Source of the DNA: an uncultured Collinsella sp.
Lineage (GTDB): Bacteria; Actinomycetota; Coriobacteriia; Coriobacteriales; Coriobacteriaceae
Assembly: GCA_900542275.1 (NCBI GenBank)
Contig: UQMW01000046.1
Coordinates: 1-17,223, forward strand
Reading direction: 5' to 3'
Length of the DNA stretch: 17,223 bases
In this document: one piece after another, positions 7,208-14,848 of the stretch
Position numbering within the stretch: the stretch's first letter is position 1
Layout: every line of letters begins with the position of its first letter
Position numbers and translations under genes: made by a program
Notes under the pieces: model-generated
The model's input: the letters and a program-made list of their open reading frames with translations, nothing else
Told to the model about the DNA's origin: nothing
Database searches by the model: none

Positions 7208-7236
7208 TTGACATCCATCGTCTTTCGTATCATGTT
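7208..7236 (+). promoter_or_regulatory. Possible promoter before pepP
   Basis: A perfect TTGACA lies at 7208-7213. The best -10 candidates are TATCAT (7228-7233, spacing only 14) and CATGTT (7231-7236, spacing 17), both imperfect. A transcript from here would run into the hairpin at 7239-7301 before reaching pepP, so either the hairpin is an attenuator or the real pepP promoter lies elsewhere. Confidence 0.25.
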
Positions 7237-7238
7237 GA

Positions 7239-7310
7239 GGGGCGGGTTTCCAATCGGTTGCGGATCGCATGCGATTCCGTCGTTCGGTTGAGACCCGTCC
7301 CGCACTTTTT
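7239..7310 (+). terminator. Long hairpin ending the alaS-aroB operon
   Basis: GGGGCGGGTTTC (7239-7250) pairs with GAGACCCGTCCC (7290-7301) over 12 positions including two G-U pairs. The 39-base interior contains a further palindrome, ATCGCATGCGAT (7264-7275). Five T follow at 7306-7310 after a four-base gap. It lies between the aroB-like gene and pepP and is best read as a terminator. The large structured interior and the TTGACA upstream leave a leader attenuator possible. Confidence 0.6.
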
Positions 7311-7333
7311 GAGACAACAAGAAAGGAATCTGC

Positions 7334-8464
7334 ATGTCTGAGTTTGCTGCCGGTCCTGCCGGTCGTATCGAGCGTGTCCGTACCCTGATGGTCGAGCGCG
7401 GCTACGATGCCATCGTGGTGCGCGACGAGGCCAACCTTCGTTGGCTTACGGGCGTGAAGGGCGTCTTCGACTACACCTTCGAGTTTCCGCACGCCGCGTT
7501 TATTACGGCAGATCAGTGCCTGTTCCACACCGACTCGCGCTACCTCAACAGCTTTGAGGAGAACACGCCCGCCGGCAGCCCCTGGGTCTACGACATGGAC
7601 GAGGGCACCATCCCCGGTTGGGTCGCCGGCAAGATCGCGGCCAGCAAGTGCCGCGTCTGTGCTGTCGAGGACGACATGCAGATCAACTTCTACCAGGGCA
7701 TTCAGCGTGGTTTGGAGGATCGTTCCGTCGCCTGCATGTTGCCGCTGATGCATGACGACATTCGCAAGATGCGCGCTATCAAGGACGCCGAGGAGATCGA
7801 GCTCATGCGCCATGCGCAGTCGATCACCGATGCCGCCTTCCAGCACATGCTCGGCTTTATTAAGCCCGGCATGACCGAGAAGCAGGTTCGCAACGAGCTC
7901 GAGAACTATATGTTCGCCAACGGCGCCGACAGCCTGGCCTTTGGCTCTATTGTGGCGAGCGGTCCCAACACCGCCAACCCGCACGCCGTGCCGAGCGACC
8001 GCGTGATCGAGAAGGGCGACTTCGTCCTCATGGATTACGGCGCGGGCTACTGCGATTATCGTTCCGACATGACGCGCACCGTCGTGATGGGCGAGCCTAC
8101 CCAGGAGCAGCTCGACCTGTACGCGCTTGTGCGCCGCACCCACGAGGAGTGCGTCGCTGCCATCCATCCGGGCGTTGAGGGCAACGACATTTTTAAGCTT
8201 TCCAAGAAGATCATCGGCGATGCCGGCTATGGTGATTACTACAACCATGGTCTGGGCCACGGCGTGGGCATCGACATCCATGAGCTGCCCAACTTCAACC
8301 GCAGCAAGAACATCATCGAGGTCGGCTCGGTTATCACCATGGAGCCCGGCGTCTACCTGCCCGGTGTGGGCGGCGTGCGTCTGGAGGACTACGGCGTGGT
8401 CACCGAGAACGGCTACGAGCCCTTCACCAAGACGCCGCATGACCTTCATGTCATCGATTGCTAG
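7334..8464 (+). CDS. pepP: M24-family Xaa-Pro aminopeptidase-type metallopeptidase
   Basis: This 376-residue cytoplasmic peptidase should release N-terminal residues that precede proline, or be a close dipeptidase relative (PepQ). It has an N-terminal creatinase-like domain (about 1-140) and a C-terminal pita-bread domain. All five metal ligands are visible: Asp234 and Asp245 (MDYGAGYCDYRSDMTRT), His309 (GLGHGVGIDIHE), Glu337 (MEPGVY) and Glu351 (RLEDYG). AAAGGA about seven bases before the ATG at 7334 supports the start. It lies between two terminators and is probably its own transcription unit. Aminopeptidase versus prolidase specificity cannot be settled from sequence. A pepP/pepQ gene just before efp is a frequent bacterial arrangement. 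Confidence 0.9.
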   Translation: MSEFAAGPAGRIERVRTLMVERGYDAIVVRDEANLRWLTGVKGVFDYTFEFPHAAFITADQCLFHTDSRYLNSFEENTPAGSPWVYDMDEGTIPGWVAGKIAASKCRVCAVEDDMQINFYQGIQRGLEDRSVACMLPLMHDDIRKMRAIKDAEEIELMRHAQSITDAAFQHMLGFIKPGMTEKQVRNELENYMFANGADSLAFGSIVASGPNTANPHAVPSDRVIEKGDFVLMDYGAGYCDYRSDMTRTVVMGEPTQEQLDLYALVRRTHEECVAAIHPGVEGNDIFKLSKKIIGDAGYGDYYNHGLGHGVGIDIHELPNFNRSKNIIEVGSVITMEPGVYLPGVGGVRLEDYGVVTENGYEPFTKTPHDLHVIDC

Positions 8465-8487
8465 TCTACTTCGGTAGATAGTTTGGG

Positions 8488-8530
8488 GCGGGGCGTCTGG
8501 ATCGATTCGGACTCCCCGCGTTCTCTTTTT
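8488..8530 (+). terminator. Rho-independent terminator after pepP
   Basis: GCGGGG (8488-8493) pairs with CCCCGC (8514-8519). Inside it, after a C/T mismatch, GTC (8495-8497) pairs with GAC (8510-8512). A T-rich tract (8521-8530) follows. It separates pepP from the efp operon. Confidence 0.75.
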
Positions 8531-8561
8531 ATGCGCTCGCCGCAGGCGCCGTCTGCAAGTG

Positions 8562-8567
8562 TATAAT
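8562..8567 (+). promoter_or_regulatory. -10 element (TATAAT) of the efp operon promoter
   Basis: A perfect TATAAT lies 32 bases after the pepP terminator and 57 bases before the efp start. The region about 17 bases upstream (GCCGCA) is a poor -35. Transcription would begin near 8574 and could serve efp through recN, since no terminator is seen until 13741. Confidence 0.55.
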
Positions 8568-8624
8568 TTCGCTCGTATGTAATTTGGACGCTTGTGCGTT
8601 CTGCCCATAACAAGAAAGGTCGCT

Positions 8625-9188
8625 ATGCCTACCATTTCTACCGCCGACTTCAAGAACGGCCTCGGTCTCCGCATTAAGGACAAGGTCTACACCATCGTCG
8701 AGTTCCAGCATGTCAAGCCCGGCAAGGGCGGCGCGTTTGTGCGCTACAAGACCCGCGACATCAAGAGCGGCCGCGTCGTCGAGAACACCTGCAACGCCGG
8801 CACCAAGTTCGAGAGCGTCATGCTCACCACCCGTGAGTTCCAGTACCTCTACAACGATGGCACCGACTACATCTTCATGGACAATGAGACCTATGAGCAG
8901 GTTCCTGTTCCCGAGGACATGGTGGGCGAGAACTCCAAGTGGCTGCGCGAGAACGACATTTGCCAGCTTCTCTTCGCCGACGATGAGCTCATGGGCGTGA
9001 CTCCGCCGATGTTCATCGAGACCACCATCGTCCAGACTGACCCGGGCTTTAAGGGCGACACCGTCCAGGGTTCCACCAAGCCGGCCACGATCGACACCGG
9101 CGCCGTCATCCAGGTCCCCATGTACCTCAACGAGGGCGAGGTCATCAAGGTTGACACCCGCGACGGCAAGTTCGTCTCCCGCGTCTAG
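8625..9188 (+). CDS. efp: Translation elongation factor P
   Basis: EF-P binds ribosomes stalled on polyproline stretches and stimulates peptide-bond formation. The 187-residue protein has the usual three beta-barrel domains and the C-terminal signature region (GDTVQGSTKPATIDTGAVIQVPMYLNEGE is split here across about 9055-9140). The tip loop of domain I reads HVKPGKGGAFV, with Lys34 at the position modified in E. coli. It is a lysine-type rather than an arginine-type (rhamnosylated) loop. An in-frame TTG at 8592 would add 11 residues, but AAGAAAGG at 8612-8619 and the family N-terminus (MPTISTADFKNG) fix ATG 8625. No EF-P modification gene is present in the window. Confidence 0.97.
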   Translation: MPTISTADFKNGLGLRIKDKVYTIVEFQHVKPGKGGAFVRYKTRDIKSGRVVENTCNAGTKFESVMLTTREFQYLYNDGTDYIFMDNETYEQVPVPEDMVGENSKWLRENDICQLLFADDELMGVTPPMFIETTIVQTDPGFKGDTVQGSTKPATIDTGAVIQVPMYLNEGEVIKVDTRDGKFVSRV

Positions 9189-9212
9189 CAACCAACTCTT
9201 CTAGGAGGACTC

Positions 9213-9575
9213 ATGCCCCAGGAAATCAAGATTGACGGCATCGGCATTTCGCCCGATGTACTGACCGCCATCGTCTCGCGCGCCGTGTCGGATGTCGAGG
9301 GCATCGCCTCCGTTGGCGTCAAGGACCTTGCCACCAACCTTGTCTCCATGATGCTCTCGTCCAAGGCCCCGGCTTCCGAGCCGGCGGTCGAGGCCGAGGT
9401 CGTCGGCGACAAGCTCGCACTCACCGTGCGCGTTGTGGTGTTCTTTGGCTATCCGTTCAAGAAACTCGCCGAGGCCGTTCGCGCCGCTGTAGTCGCCGCC
9501 ATCGATGCCCAGGTGGGTGTCGAGGTCGAGCGCGTTGACGTTTGCATCGACGGCCTCGTTTTCCCCAAGGAGTAA
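9213..9575 (+). CDS. Asp23/Gls24 family envelope stress-response protein
   Basis: This 120-residue protein matches the Asp23/Gls24 (DUF322) family, whose members in Firmicutes associate with the membrane through AmaP and affect alkaline or envelope stress tolerance. Features seen are the N-terminal ISPDVLTAIVSRAVSDVEGIASV block, a central beta region (LALTVRVVVFFGYPFKKLAEAVR) and the C-terminal EVERVDVCIDGLVF. It has no signal peptide or membrane helix. AGGAGG immediately upstream supports ATG 9213. The efp - asp23 - nusB order is common in Firmicutes and Coriobacteriia, often with amaP, which is absent here. The exact role in this organism is unknown. Confidence 0.88.
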   Translation: MPQEIKIDGIGISPDVLTAIVSRAVSDVEGIASVGVKDLATNLVSMMLSSKAPASEPAVEAEVVGDKLALTVRVVVFFGYPFKKLAEAVRAAVVAAIDAQVGVEVERVDVCIDGLVFPKE

Positions 9576-9578
9576 CCT

Positions 9579-10166
9579 TTGAGCCTTAAGGTTTATCGCG
9601 GGCGCACGCTTGCCCGCAGTCAGGCGCTGCAGCTGCTGTTCCAGGCCGAGGCCACGGACAGCCCGCTCGAGCGCGTCCTCGAGGGCGATTTCCTGATCTC
9701 GAAGGGTCCCCTCGACCCCTATGCGCTGGAGCTGTGCCGCGGTGCTTACGAGCATATCGACCGCATCGACTGCGCTCTGCGCTCCGTTGCCAAAAACTGG
9801 GATCTTATGCGCATGCCCGGCGCCGACCGCAATCTGCTACGTATCGCCGTTTACGAGATGCGTTTCCTCACCGACGAGGAGGTCTCGGATGCCATCGTGA
9901 TCAACGAGGCCGTCGAGCTTGCCAAGGCCTATGGCACCGACCAGTCCGCGTCGTTCGTCAACGGCGTGCTGGGTAAGATCGCTCGCAGTGAAGAGCTGCC
10001 GGGCGAGGACCTGTACCAGGAGCTGCTGGCCGAAGATCGCGCTCGCGAGGAGGCACAGGCTGCCGAGGTTGCCGCAAAGGTTGCGGCTGCTCAGGCCGAG
10101 GCTGGCGTGCTGGCCGAGGACGCGGACGCTGCTGAGGCCGTCGAGGCCGACTCCGTCGAGGAGTAG
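9579..10166 (+). CDS. nusB: Transcription antitermination factor NusB
   Basis: NusB with NusE (S10) binds boxA RNA and supports antitermination of rRNA operons. The all-helical core is recognisable in ARSQALQLLFQAEAT, DRNLLRIAVYEM, VINEAVELAKAYG and SFVNGVLGKIA. The start is a TTG at 9579, placed six bases after AGGAG (9568-9572) inside the end of asp23. The protein is 195 residues, whereas NusB is usually about 130-150. The surplus is a C-terminal tail from about residue 145 made almost only of Ala, Glu, Asp and Val. That tail looks disordered and acidic and is unlikely to belong to the RNA-binding fold. It lies two bases before xseB. Confidence 0.93.
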   Translation: MSLKVYRGRTLARSQALQLLFQAEATDSPLERVLEGDFLISKGPLDPYALELCRGAYEHIDRIDCALRSVAKNWDLMRMPGADRNLLRIAVYEMRFLTDEEVSDAIVINEAVELAKAYGTDQSASFVNGVLGKIARSEELPGEDLYQELLAEDRAREEAQAAEVAAKVAAAQAEAGVLAEDADAAEAVEADSVEE

Positions 10167-10168
10167 TC

Positions 10169-10408
10169 ATGCCAGAGGGTTCTGTCCGCAACTTTGACGA
10201 GATCTCGGACCGTTTGGATCAGATCATCGCTACCGTTCGCTCCAAGGACACCTCCTTGGAGCGTTCGCTCGATCTGTTTGACGAGGCGATTGAGCTGGGC
10301 TCCCGCGCGGTCGACATGGTCGATAAGTTTGAGCTGACGCCGCGTGAGGCCGACAAGCTCGAGCAGGAATACGATGAGGATGCGGCAAACGAATCCCAGG
10401 ATAGCTAG
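10169..10408 (+). CDS. xseB: Exodeoxyribonuclease VII small subunit
   Basis: XseB binds XseA to form exonuclease VII, which degrades single-stranded DNA to oligonucleotides. The 79-residue size is typical. The pattern NFDEISDRLDQIIATVRSKD then SLERSLDLFDEAIELGSRAV fits the family's FEe-L--LE-IV-xLE-g-lsLEesL-lfEeG signature. The remainder is a helical segment and an acidic C-terminus. GAGGAG at the end of nusB serves as ribosome-binding site, and the ATG is two bases after the nusB stop. The large-subunit gene xseA, commonly adjacent, is not in this window, so the partner must be encoded elsewhere or be missing. Confidence 0.85.
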   Translation: MPEGSVRNFDEISDRLDQIIATVRSKDTSLERSLDLFDEAIELGSRAVDMVDKFELTPREADKLEQEYDEDAANESQDS

Positions 10409-10443
10409 GCCGCATCTCCGGATACGAATGGTTGATGGCATTC

Positions 10444-11247
10444 ATGAAACGCGTGCGTCTTGATGACGAACTGATTTCACAGGGCATCTGCGCCGATCGC
10501 GCGGATGCCCTTCGCACTCTTATGGCCGGCTTGGTCTCGAGTGGCGGAGAGCGCTTGACTTCGCCGGGCCTTAAGGTGACCCCGGGCCTGCCGTTGCACG
10601 TGAAGGGGCGCATTCCCTATGTTGGCCGCGGCGGTCTTAAGCTCGAAGGCGCGCTTGATGCGTTTGGTATCAATCCGACAGGCCTTGCCTGTCTGGATGT
10701 GGGCTGCTCTACCGGCGGCTTTACCGATTGCCTGCTTAAGCGCGGAGCTGCGACAGTTGTCTCGGTGGACGTGGGTCGCGCCCAGTTCGATTGGTCGTTG
10801 CGTCAGGACGATCGCGTGACGCTGCATGAGCGCACAAACGTGACGCAACTGCCTGAGCTTGGCTATGCCGGCGCTATCGACCTGGCTGTGTGTGATGTCT
10901 CGTTTACCAGCATCGCGAACATTATCGATGCGGTGCTGGCGTGCCTGGCGCCTACGGGTGCATTCTGCACGCTCGTAAAGCCGCAGTTTGAGGCTCCGTC
11001 GGCGCTGGTGGGCGAGGGCGGAATTGTGACCGACCCCGCCGTGCGCCGCGATACACTCGTTGCGGCAGTTGAACTCTTTGCTGCCAAGGGGCTGTTCCCG
11101 GTCGATGTGTGCGTGTCGCCCATTCATGGTGCCAAGGGAAACGTTGAGTTTTTCCTGTACGGCACGAGGTTTGCCCCCGGCGAGCGCTCCGATGACGAGT
11201 TGCAATCCCAGGTATCGGCTTTGAGCGAGAAAGCTGCAACGCTATGA
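10444..11247 (+). CDS. tlyA: TlyA-family rRNA 2'-O-ribose methyltransferase
   Basis: TlyA methylates ribose 2'-OH groups of rRNA (C1409 of 16S, and C1920 of 23S in the longer type); loss of it gives capreomycin resistance in mycobacteria. The 267-residue protein has an N-terminal S4 RNA-binding domain (about 1-60) and an FtsJ-like Rossmann domain with the SAM motif LDVGCSTGGF (84-93). The K-D-K-E set is visible as Lys66, Asp151, Lys179 and Glu235, spaced as in mycobacterial TlyA as I recall it. ATG 10444 gives the family N-terminus MKRVRLDDELIS; in-frame TTG 10432 and ATG 10435 are possible alternatives, and none has a strong Shine-Dalgarno sequence. It overlaps nadK by four bases. Confidence 0.92.
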   Translation: MKRVRLDDELISQGICADRADALRTLMAGLVSSGGERLTSPGLKVTPGLPLHVKGRIPYVGRGGLKLEGALDAFGINPTGLACLDVGCSTGGFTDCLLKRGAATVVSVDVGRAQFDWSLRQDDRVTLHERTNVTQLPELGYAGAIDLAVCDVSFTSIANIIDAVLACLAPTGAFCTLVKPQFEAPSALVGEGGIVTDPAVRRDTLVAAVELFAAKGLFPVDVCVSPIHGAKGNVEFFLYGTRFAPGERSDDELQSQVSALSEKAATL

Positions 11248-12104
11248 AGGTCTTTCTGGTTCCCAATTACTACAAGCAAGAGGCCGTCGAGAGCGGTCTG
11301 ATGCTCGAGCTTTGGCTGACGCGCCAGGGCTATGAGGTCGCATGGGCTGCCGACCAGCGATCCAAGATTCAGAGCACGCCTGATATTGACGGCTCCGATC
11401 TGGTCATTACGCTCGGCGGCGACGGCACGCTGCTGCGCGCTGCCCGCATCCTCAACCATCGCGAGATTCCTATCCTCGGTCTTTCCTATGGTCACCTGGG
11501 CTTTTTGACGGCCGCTAGCCCCGAGGAGCGTGACATTTTGCAGGTTGTGAGTGATGCCCTGTCCGGTGAGCTGCACGTGAGCCGTCGCGCCACCATCGCC
11601 GCGGATATCGTGTCCGTGCGCGACGATGGCACGAAGGATGTCGTGCGCACGTTCGCCCTCAACGACATGGCGCTCACGCGCGGCCCCCTGTCCGATATGG
11701 TTGAGTTCGACATCACGGTGTCGGGCCACCATATCGATCGACTGCGTGGCGACGGCGTGGTTGTATCGACGGCGACTGGCTCCACCGGCTACGCGCTATC
11801 CGCCGGCGGCCCCATCGTCAGCCCCGATTACACGGGCATGGTCTGTGTGCCGATTGCTCCGCATACCATTCAGGCTCGCGCCTTTTTGACCTCGCCGAGC
11901 GATGTTGTCGAAATCTTTATGTCTGATGACCGTCCGAGTGTTCCGGCGATCGCTATCGATGGACAGTTTATTACCTGCGATGGCACCGTTGAGAGCGTGG
12001 CGGTGCGTCGCGGTCCCGGAGATGTGCTGCTTCTCGATTACGGTCCCGAGAGCTTCTATAACTCCGTGAGTCGCGTGTTCTACGGAGTGCGTCATGATCG
12101 ATGA
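11244..12104 (+). CDS. nadK: NAD kinase
   Basis: It phosphorylates NAD at the adenosine ribose 2'-OH to give NADP. The 286-residue protein shows the GGDG motif in ITLGGDGTLLRAAR (residues 58-61), the LGFLTAA block, NDMALTRG, and the nucleotide-binding VVSTATGSTGYALSAGGP. ATG 11244 overlaps the tlyA stop as ATGA, which implies coupled translation. The gene overlaps recN by 11 bases at its end. The tlyA - nadK - recN order is conserved in many actinobacteria and Firmicutes, so position and motifs agree. Confidence 0.95.
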   Translation: MKVFLVPNYYKQEAVESGLMLELWLTRQGYEVAWAADQRSKIQSTPDIDGSDLVITLGGDGTLLRAARILNHREIPILGLSYGHLGFLTAASPEERDILQVVSDALSGELHVSRRATIAADIVSVRDDGTKDVVRTFALNDMALTRGPLSDMVEFDITVSGHHIDRLRGDGVVVSTATGSTGYALSAGGPIVSPDYTGMVCVPIAPHTIQARAFLTSPSDVVEIFMSDDRPSVPAIAIDGQFITCDGTVESVAVRRGPGDVLLLDYGPESFYNSVSRVFYGVRHDR

Positions 12105-13722
12105 GCTGCAGGTTTCTAACATTGCGCTCATTCGCGAGGCGACGTTGGTGCCGAGTGCCGGCCTGACTGTCCTGACCGGCGAGACCGGCGCCGGCAAGAC
12201 CGCGCTGCTCTCGGCCCTCAAGCTTATTTTGGGCGAGCGTGCGGATTCGTCGACGGTGCGCGAGGGCGAGTCGCTTGCCAGCGTCGAGGCGCGGCTGTTC
12301 GACGGTCCACACGACACGGAAGGCTTCACCGTGCAGCGCAGCCTTTCCGCCGAGGGCCGCAGCCGCGTAAAAATTGACGGCCGTATCGCCAGTGTGCGCG
12401 AGCTTTCGGAGCGCGTCGGCGTGATGATGGATCTGTGTGGCCAGCACGAGCACCAGCGCTTGCTCGATCCGGCGCATCATGTTGCCATGGTCGACGCATG
12501 GGCTGGGCGTCCGGCGCTCGAGGCACTCGATCTCTACCGTGCTTGCTTTAAGGCTTCGCGCGCGGCTGCCAAGGAAGTCCGTCGCGTCGAAGAGGCCTCG
12601 CGTGCGCAGGGGAGCCGCGTCGAGGAGGCGCGCTTTGCCCTCGAGCGCATCGGCGAGGTCGACCCCAAGCCGGGCGAGTATGAGGAGCTCGAGGAACTGC
12701 TGCCGCGCTCCGAACATGCCGAGGTACTGGTTGCCACGGCTAACGATGCCCATGCATCGCTTGCCGCCGAAGGGGGAGCGCTCGATGCCGTGAGCAGTGC
12801 CGTGGCAGAGCTTTCTCGAATGGCTACCGTCGATCGCAAACTGGGCGACATTGCCGATGCACTTTCGGATGCTTGTATCTCCATTGAGGATTGCGCGAAC
12901 GAGCTTCGTGCCTATCGCGATGGCATCGCCTTCGACGCGCGCGAGCTCGCTCGCATGCGTGAGCGGTATTCCGACCTCAAGGGCCTGTTGCGTCAGTGGG
13001 GTCCCACCATGGACGATGTTTTTGCCATGCGCGATCGCTCACAAGAGCTGCTGTCCCTGATCGATGATGGCGATGAGCAGATCAAAAAGGCGCGTGAGGC
13101 ACTCGGGAGCGCCGAGCGCGAGTTGTTTGCCGCTGCCAAGGCACTTAAGCGCGCTCGCAATACGGCGGCCCCTCGCTTCTGCCACGAGGTTGGCCGCCAG
13201 ATGGCTCGTCTGGAGATGGGCGGCGCCGAGCTCGTCTGGGAGTCGCGCGATCTTCCCCGTGCTGAGTGGACGCCCGTTGGTCCTTCGAGCTACGAGCTGC
13301 TATACCGTAGCGGTTCCGGTTTAACGCCGCGCCCCCTGCGTCGAATTGCGTCGGGCGGCGAGCTTAGCCGCGTGATGCTGGCGAGTAAGGTGGTTTTGGG
13401 TAACGCCGACGGTGTCGATACGCTCGTGTTCGATGAGGTCGATGCAGGTGTCGGCGGCTCTACCGCACGTGCCCTCGCGGGCGTGCTGGCAGATCTCGCC
13501 GCTACGCATCAGGTGATTGTCGTAACCCACTTGGCGCAGGTCGCCGTCATGGCTGACAAGCATTATGTCGTCAGCAAGGAACCGGGCGATGTTCCCCAGA
13601 CGCATTTGGACGAGGTATCCGGCGAAGCGCGTACCGCCGAGATCGCCCGTATGTTGAGCGGCGATCAATCGGAGGCGAGCTTGGCGCATGCCAAGCAGAT
13701 GCTCGAAGAAGCTCGAGGCTAG
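12094..13722 (+). CDS. recN: DNA repair protein RecN
   Basis: RecN is an SMC-like ATPase recruited to double-strand breaks for recombinational repair. The 542-residue protein begins MIDELQVSNIALI and has Walker A GETGAGKT (29-36) and the QHEHQRLL block after the first globular half. A central coiled-coil region rich in Glu, Arg and Ala follows (about 150-370). The C-terminal half carries the ABC signature RIASGGELSRVML and Walker B TLVFDEVDAGVGG, and ends with VTHLAQVAVMAD. ATG 12094 lies within nadK. It is the last gene of the efp operon. No LexA-type operator is visible directly upstream, as expected for a gene internal to an operon; RecN in other bacteria is SOS-induced. Confidence 0.96.
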   Translation: MIDELQVSNIALIREATLVPSAGLTVLTGETGAGKTALLSALKLILGERADSSTVREGESLASVEARLFDGPHDTEGFTVQRSLSAEGRSRVKIDGRIASVRELSERVGVMMDLCGQHEHQRLLDPAHHVAMVDAWAGRPALEALDLYRACFKASRAAAKEVRRVEEASRAQGSRVEEARFALERIGEVDPKPGEYEELEELLPRSEHAEVLVATANDAHASLAAEGGALDAVSSAVAELSRMATVDRKLGDIADALSDACISIEDCANELRAYRDGIAFDARELARMRERYSDLKGLLRQWGPTMDDVFAMRDRSQELLSLIDDGDEQIKKAREALGSAERELFAAAKALKRARNTAAPRFCHEVGRQMARLEMGGAELVWESRDLPRAEWTPVGPSSYELLYRSGSGLTPRPLRRIASGGELSRVMLASKVVLGNADGVDTLVFDEVDAGVGGSTARALAGVLADLAATHQVIVVTHLAQVAVMADKHYVVSKEPGDVPQTHLDEVSGEARTAEIARMLSGDQSEASLAHAKQMLEEARG

Positions 13723-13740
13723 GTTGTATCACCGGTGTTG

Positions 13741-13773
13741 GTGGGACAAAATAGACTGAATTTTTTGTCCCAC
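13741..13773. terminator. Symmetric hairpin between convergent recN and the RpiR-type gene
   Basis: GTGGGACAAAA (13741-13751) pairs perfectly with TTTTGTCCCAC (13763-13773) around an 11-base loop. It occupies most of the 59 bases between the two stop codons. On the + strand TACGCTTTTT follows. On the minus strand the stem is not followed by a T-tract. It may serve as a terminator for recN and possibly in both directions, but the A/T-rich inner stem is unlike the G+C-rich terminators elsewhere in the window. Confidence 0.55.
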
Positions 13774-13781
13774 TACGCTTT

Positions 13782-14639
13782 TTACTCCACAACCTTATCC
13801 GGCTGGATGAGCTCCTCGTAGTAGCTGATGTGCTCTCGGGCGTCCTCGATTTCGGGCAGCAGGAAGTTGTAGATGACCTCTATGATCATCGTGGCGCTCA
13901 TCTTTGAGAACGCGAAGTCGCCCGTTGTCAGCAACGCCTCGTGATTGACGGTATTAAAGGTGTAGTCGGCCAGGCGCGCAAGTGGAGACTTGCTGTCACT
14001 GCTGATGACGACTACGGTGGCACCGCAGCCGCGAGCCGCTTTTGCCATGCGATTCAGACGGCGCGACTTGCCGGAGTTCGAGATCAGCACGATAACGTCA
14101 CCGGGGCGCAACGTGAGCGCAAAACCAATCGAGGTCTCGCTGATGGTGCTTGCCATGCAGCGTAGGCCCAGCTGTGAGAACTTAAACGTCGCGTCGAGCG
14201 CGACAGCGTTGGTGTTGCCCACGGCCGCAAACTCAATAACGCCTGCATTCTTTAGCGCGTGCACAACGGCCGTCAGCGTATCGTGGTCGATTCCGTCGAT
14301 TGTCGCGTTAAGCTCGCTGACCTTGGCAGCCAAAATATTCTTAAGGCTCTGCTCCATGCTGTCGAGCGAGACCTCGTCGGTTACGCCCTCGTTGCGTTGA
14401 CTCTCCAGATCGCGCGCCAACGAAAACTGAAAGCTGCGGAAGCTGCCAAAGCCCAGCTTGCGGCAGAAGCGCGAAACGGTTGCCTCGGATGTGGCGGCGG
14501 CACGCGAAAGTTGGGCGGCCGTCAGACGCGGCGCCTCGGACTGGTGCTCCAAAATATAGTCAACAATGCGCTGTTCGGACTCGCTGTATCCCTGGTGGGT
14601 GCTAATGAGAGAGAGCGCGCTCTTGCTACTATCGGTCAT
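13782..14639 (-). CDS. RpiR/MurR family transcriptional regulator
   Basis: This 285-residue regulator has the RpiR layout: an N-terminal winged-helix domain (about 1-77; HTH LTAAQLSRAAATSEATVSRFCRKLGFGSF spans 39-67) and a C-terminal SIS sugar-phosphate-binding domain (about 120-255). The SIS loop is SNSGKSRRL (187-195). Such proteins sense phosphosugars and control transport and catabolic genes. It is transcribed leftward, divergent from the PTS permease gene, so it probably controls that gene and itself, with a sugar phosphate as ligand. AGGAG lies about eight bases upstream of its ATG (complement of 14639). Repressor or activator, and the ligand, cannot be told from sequence. Confidence 0.9.
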   Translation of the reverse strand: MTDSSKSALSLISTHQGYSESEQRIVDYILEHQSEAPRLTAAQLSRAAATSEATVSRFCRKLGFGSFRSFQFSLARDLESQRNEGVTDEVSLDSMEQSLKNILAAKVSELNATIDGIDHDTLTAVVHALKNAGVIEFAAVGNTNAVALDATFKFSQLGLRCMASTISETSIGFALTLRPGDVIVLISNSGKSRRLNRMAKAARGCGATVVVISSDSKSPLARLADYTFNTVNHEALLTTGDFAFSKMSATMIIEVIYNFLLPEIEDAREHISYYEELIQPDKVVE

Positions 14640-14687
14640 GGATGGCTCCTGGTTGGCATGAAAATCGGACTCGCTTTGTAATGTCCT

Positions 14688-14693
14688 AGTATA
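14688..14693 (-). promoter_or_regulatory. Possible -10 element for the RpiR-type gene
   Basis: Read on the minus strand this is TATACT, about 50 bases upstream of the start codon. The candidate -35 at the proper distance (TATCTT) is poor, so the promoter may be activator-dependent or the site may be chance. Confidence 0.3.
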
Positions 14694-14769
14694 GGGGCAT
14701 TTTCAATTACAAGATACTCCTTGCCGTTTCAAGTGTTGATGGTAAACTTTCATCGACCGTTTACGGGTA

Positions 14770-14848
14770 TGAAAGAACCTTTCACCGGAGAATTGGGACA
14801 TTTCCCTTTCCGCGAAAGCGCTGGGTTGGTATCTTTCAATTGTGGAAA
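14770..14848. promoter_or_regulatory. Cluster of GAAAG/CTTTC inverted repeats, candidate operators
   Basis: Three inverted repeats with the same half-site fall within 80 bases upstream of the PTS gene. They are TGAAAG-AAC-CTTTCA (14770-14784, six paired bases), CTTTC-CGC-GAAAG (14806-14818) and TTTC-AATTGTG-GAAA (14834-14848). RpiR-type regulators bind dyads of this general kind, and the adjacent regulator is the obvious candidate. Binding is inferred, not shown. A convincing -35/-10 pair for the PTS gene was not found among them. Confidence 0.45.

Noticed and set aside
7264..7275. ATCGCATGCGAT palindrome as a stand-alone operator
   Set aside because: It lies in the interior of the hairpin at 7239-7301 and is more simply part of that structure.
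7205..8683. 492-codon minus-strand frame opposite pepP
   Set aside because: It spans two terminators and the efp promoter and contains the complement of pepP; the product resembles no protein family.
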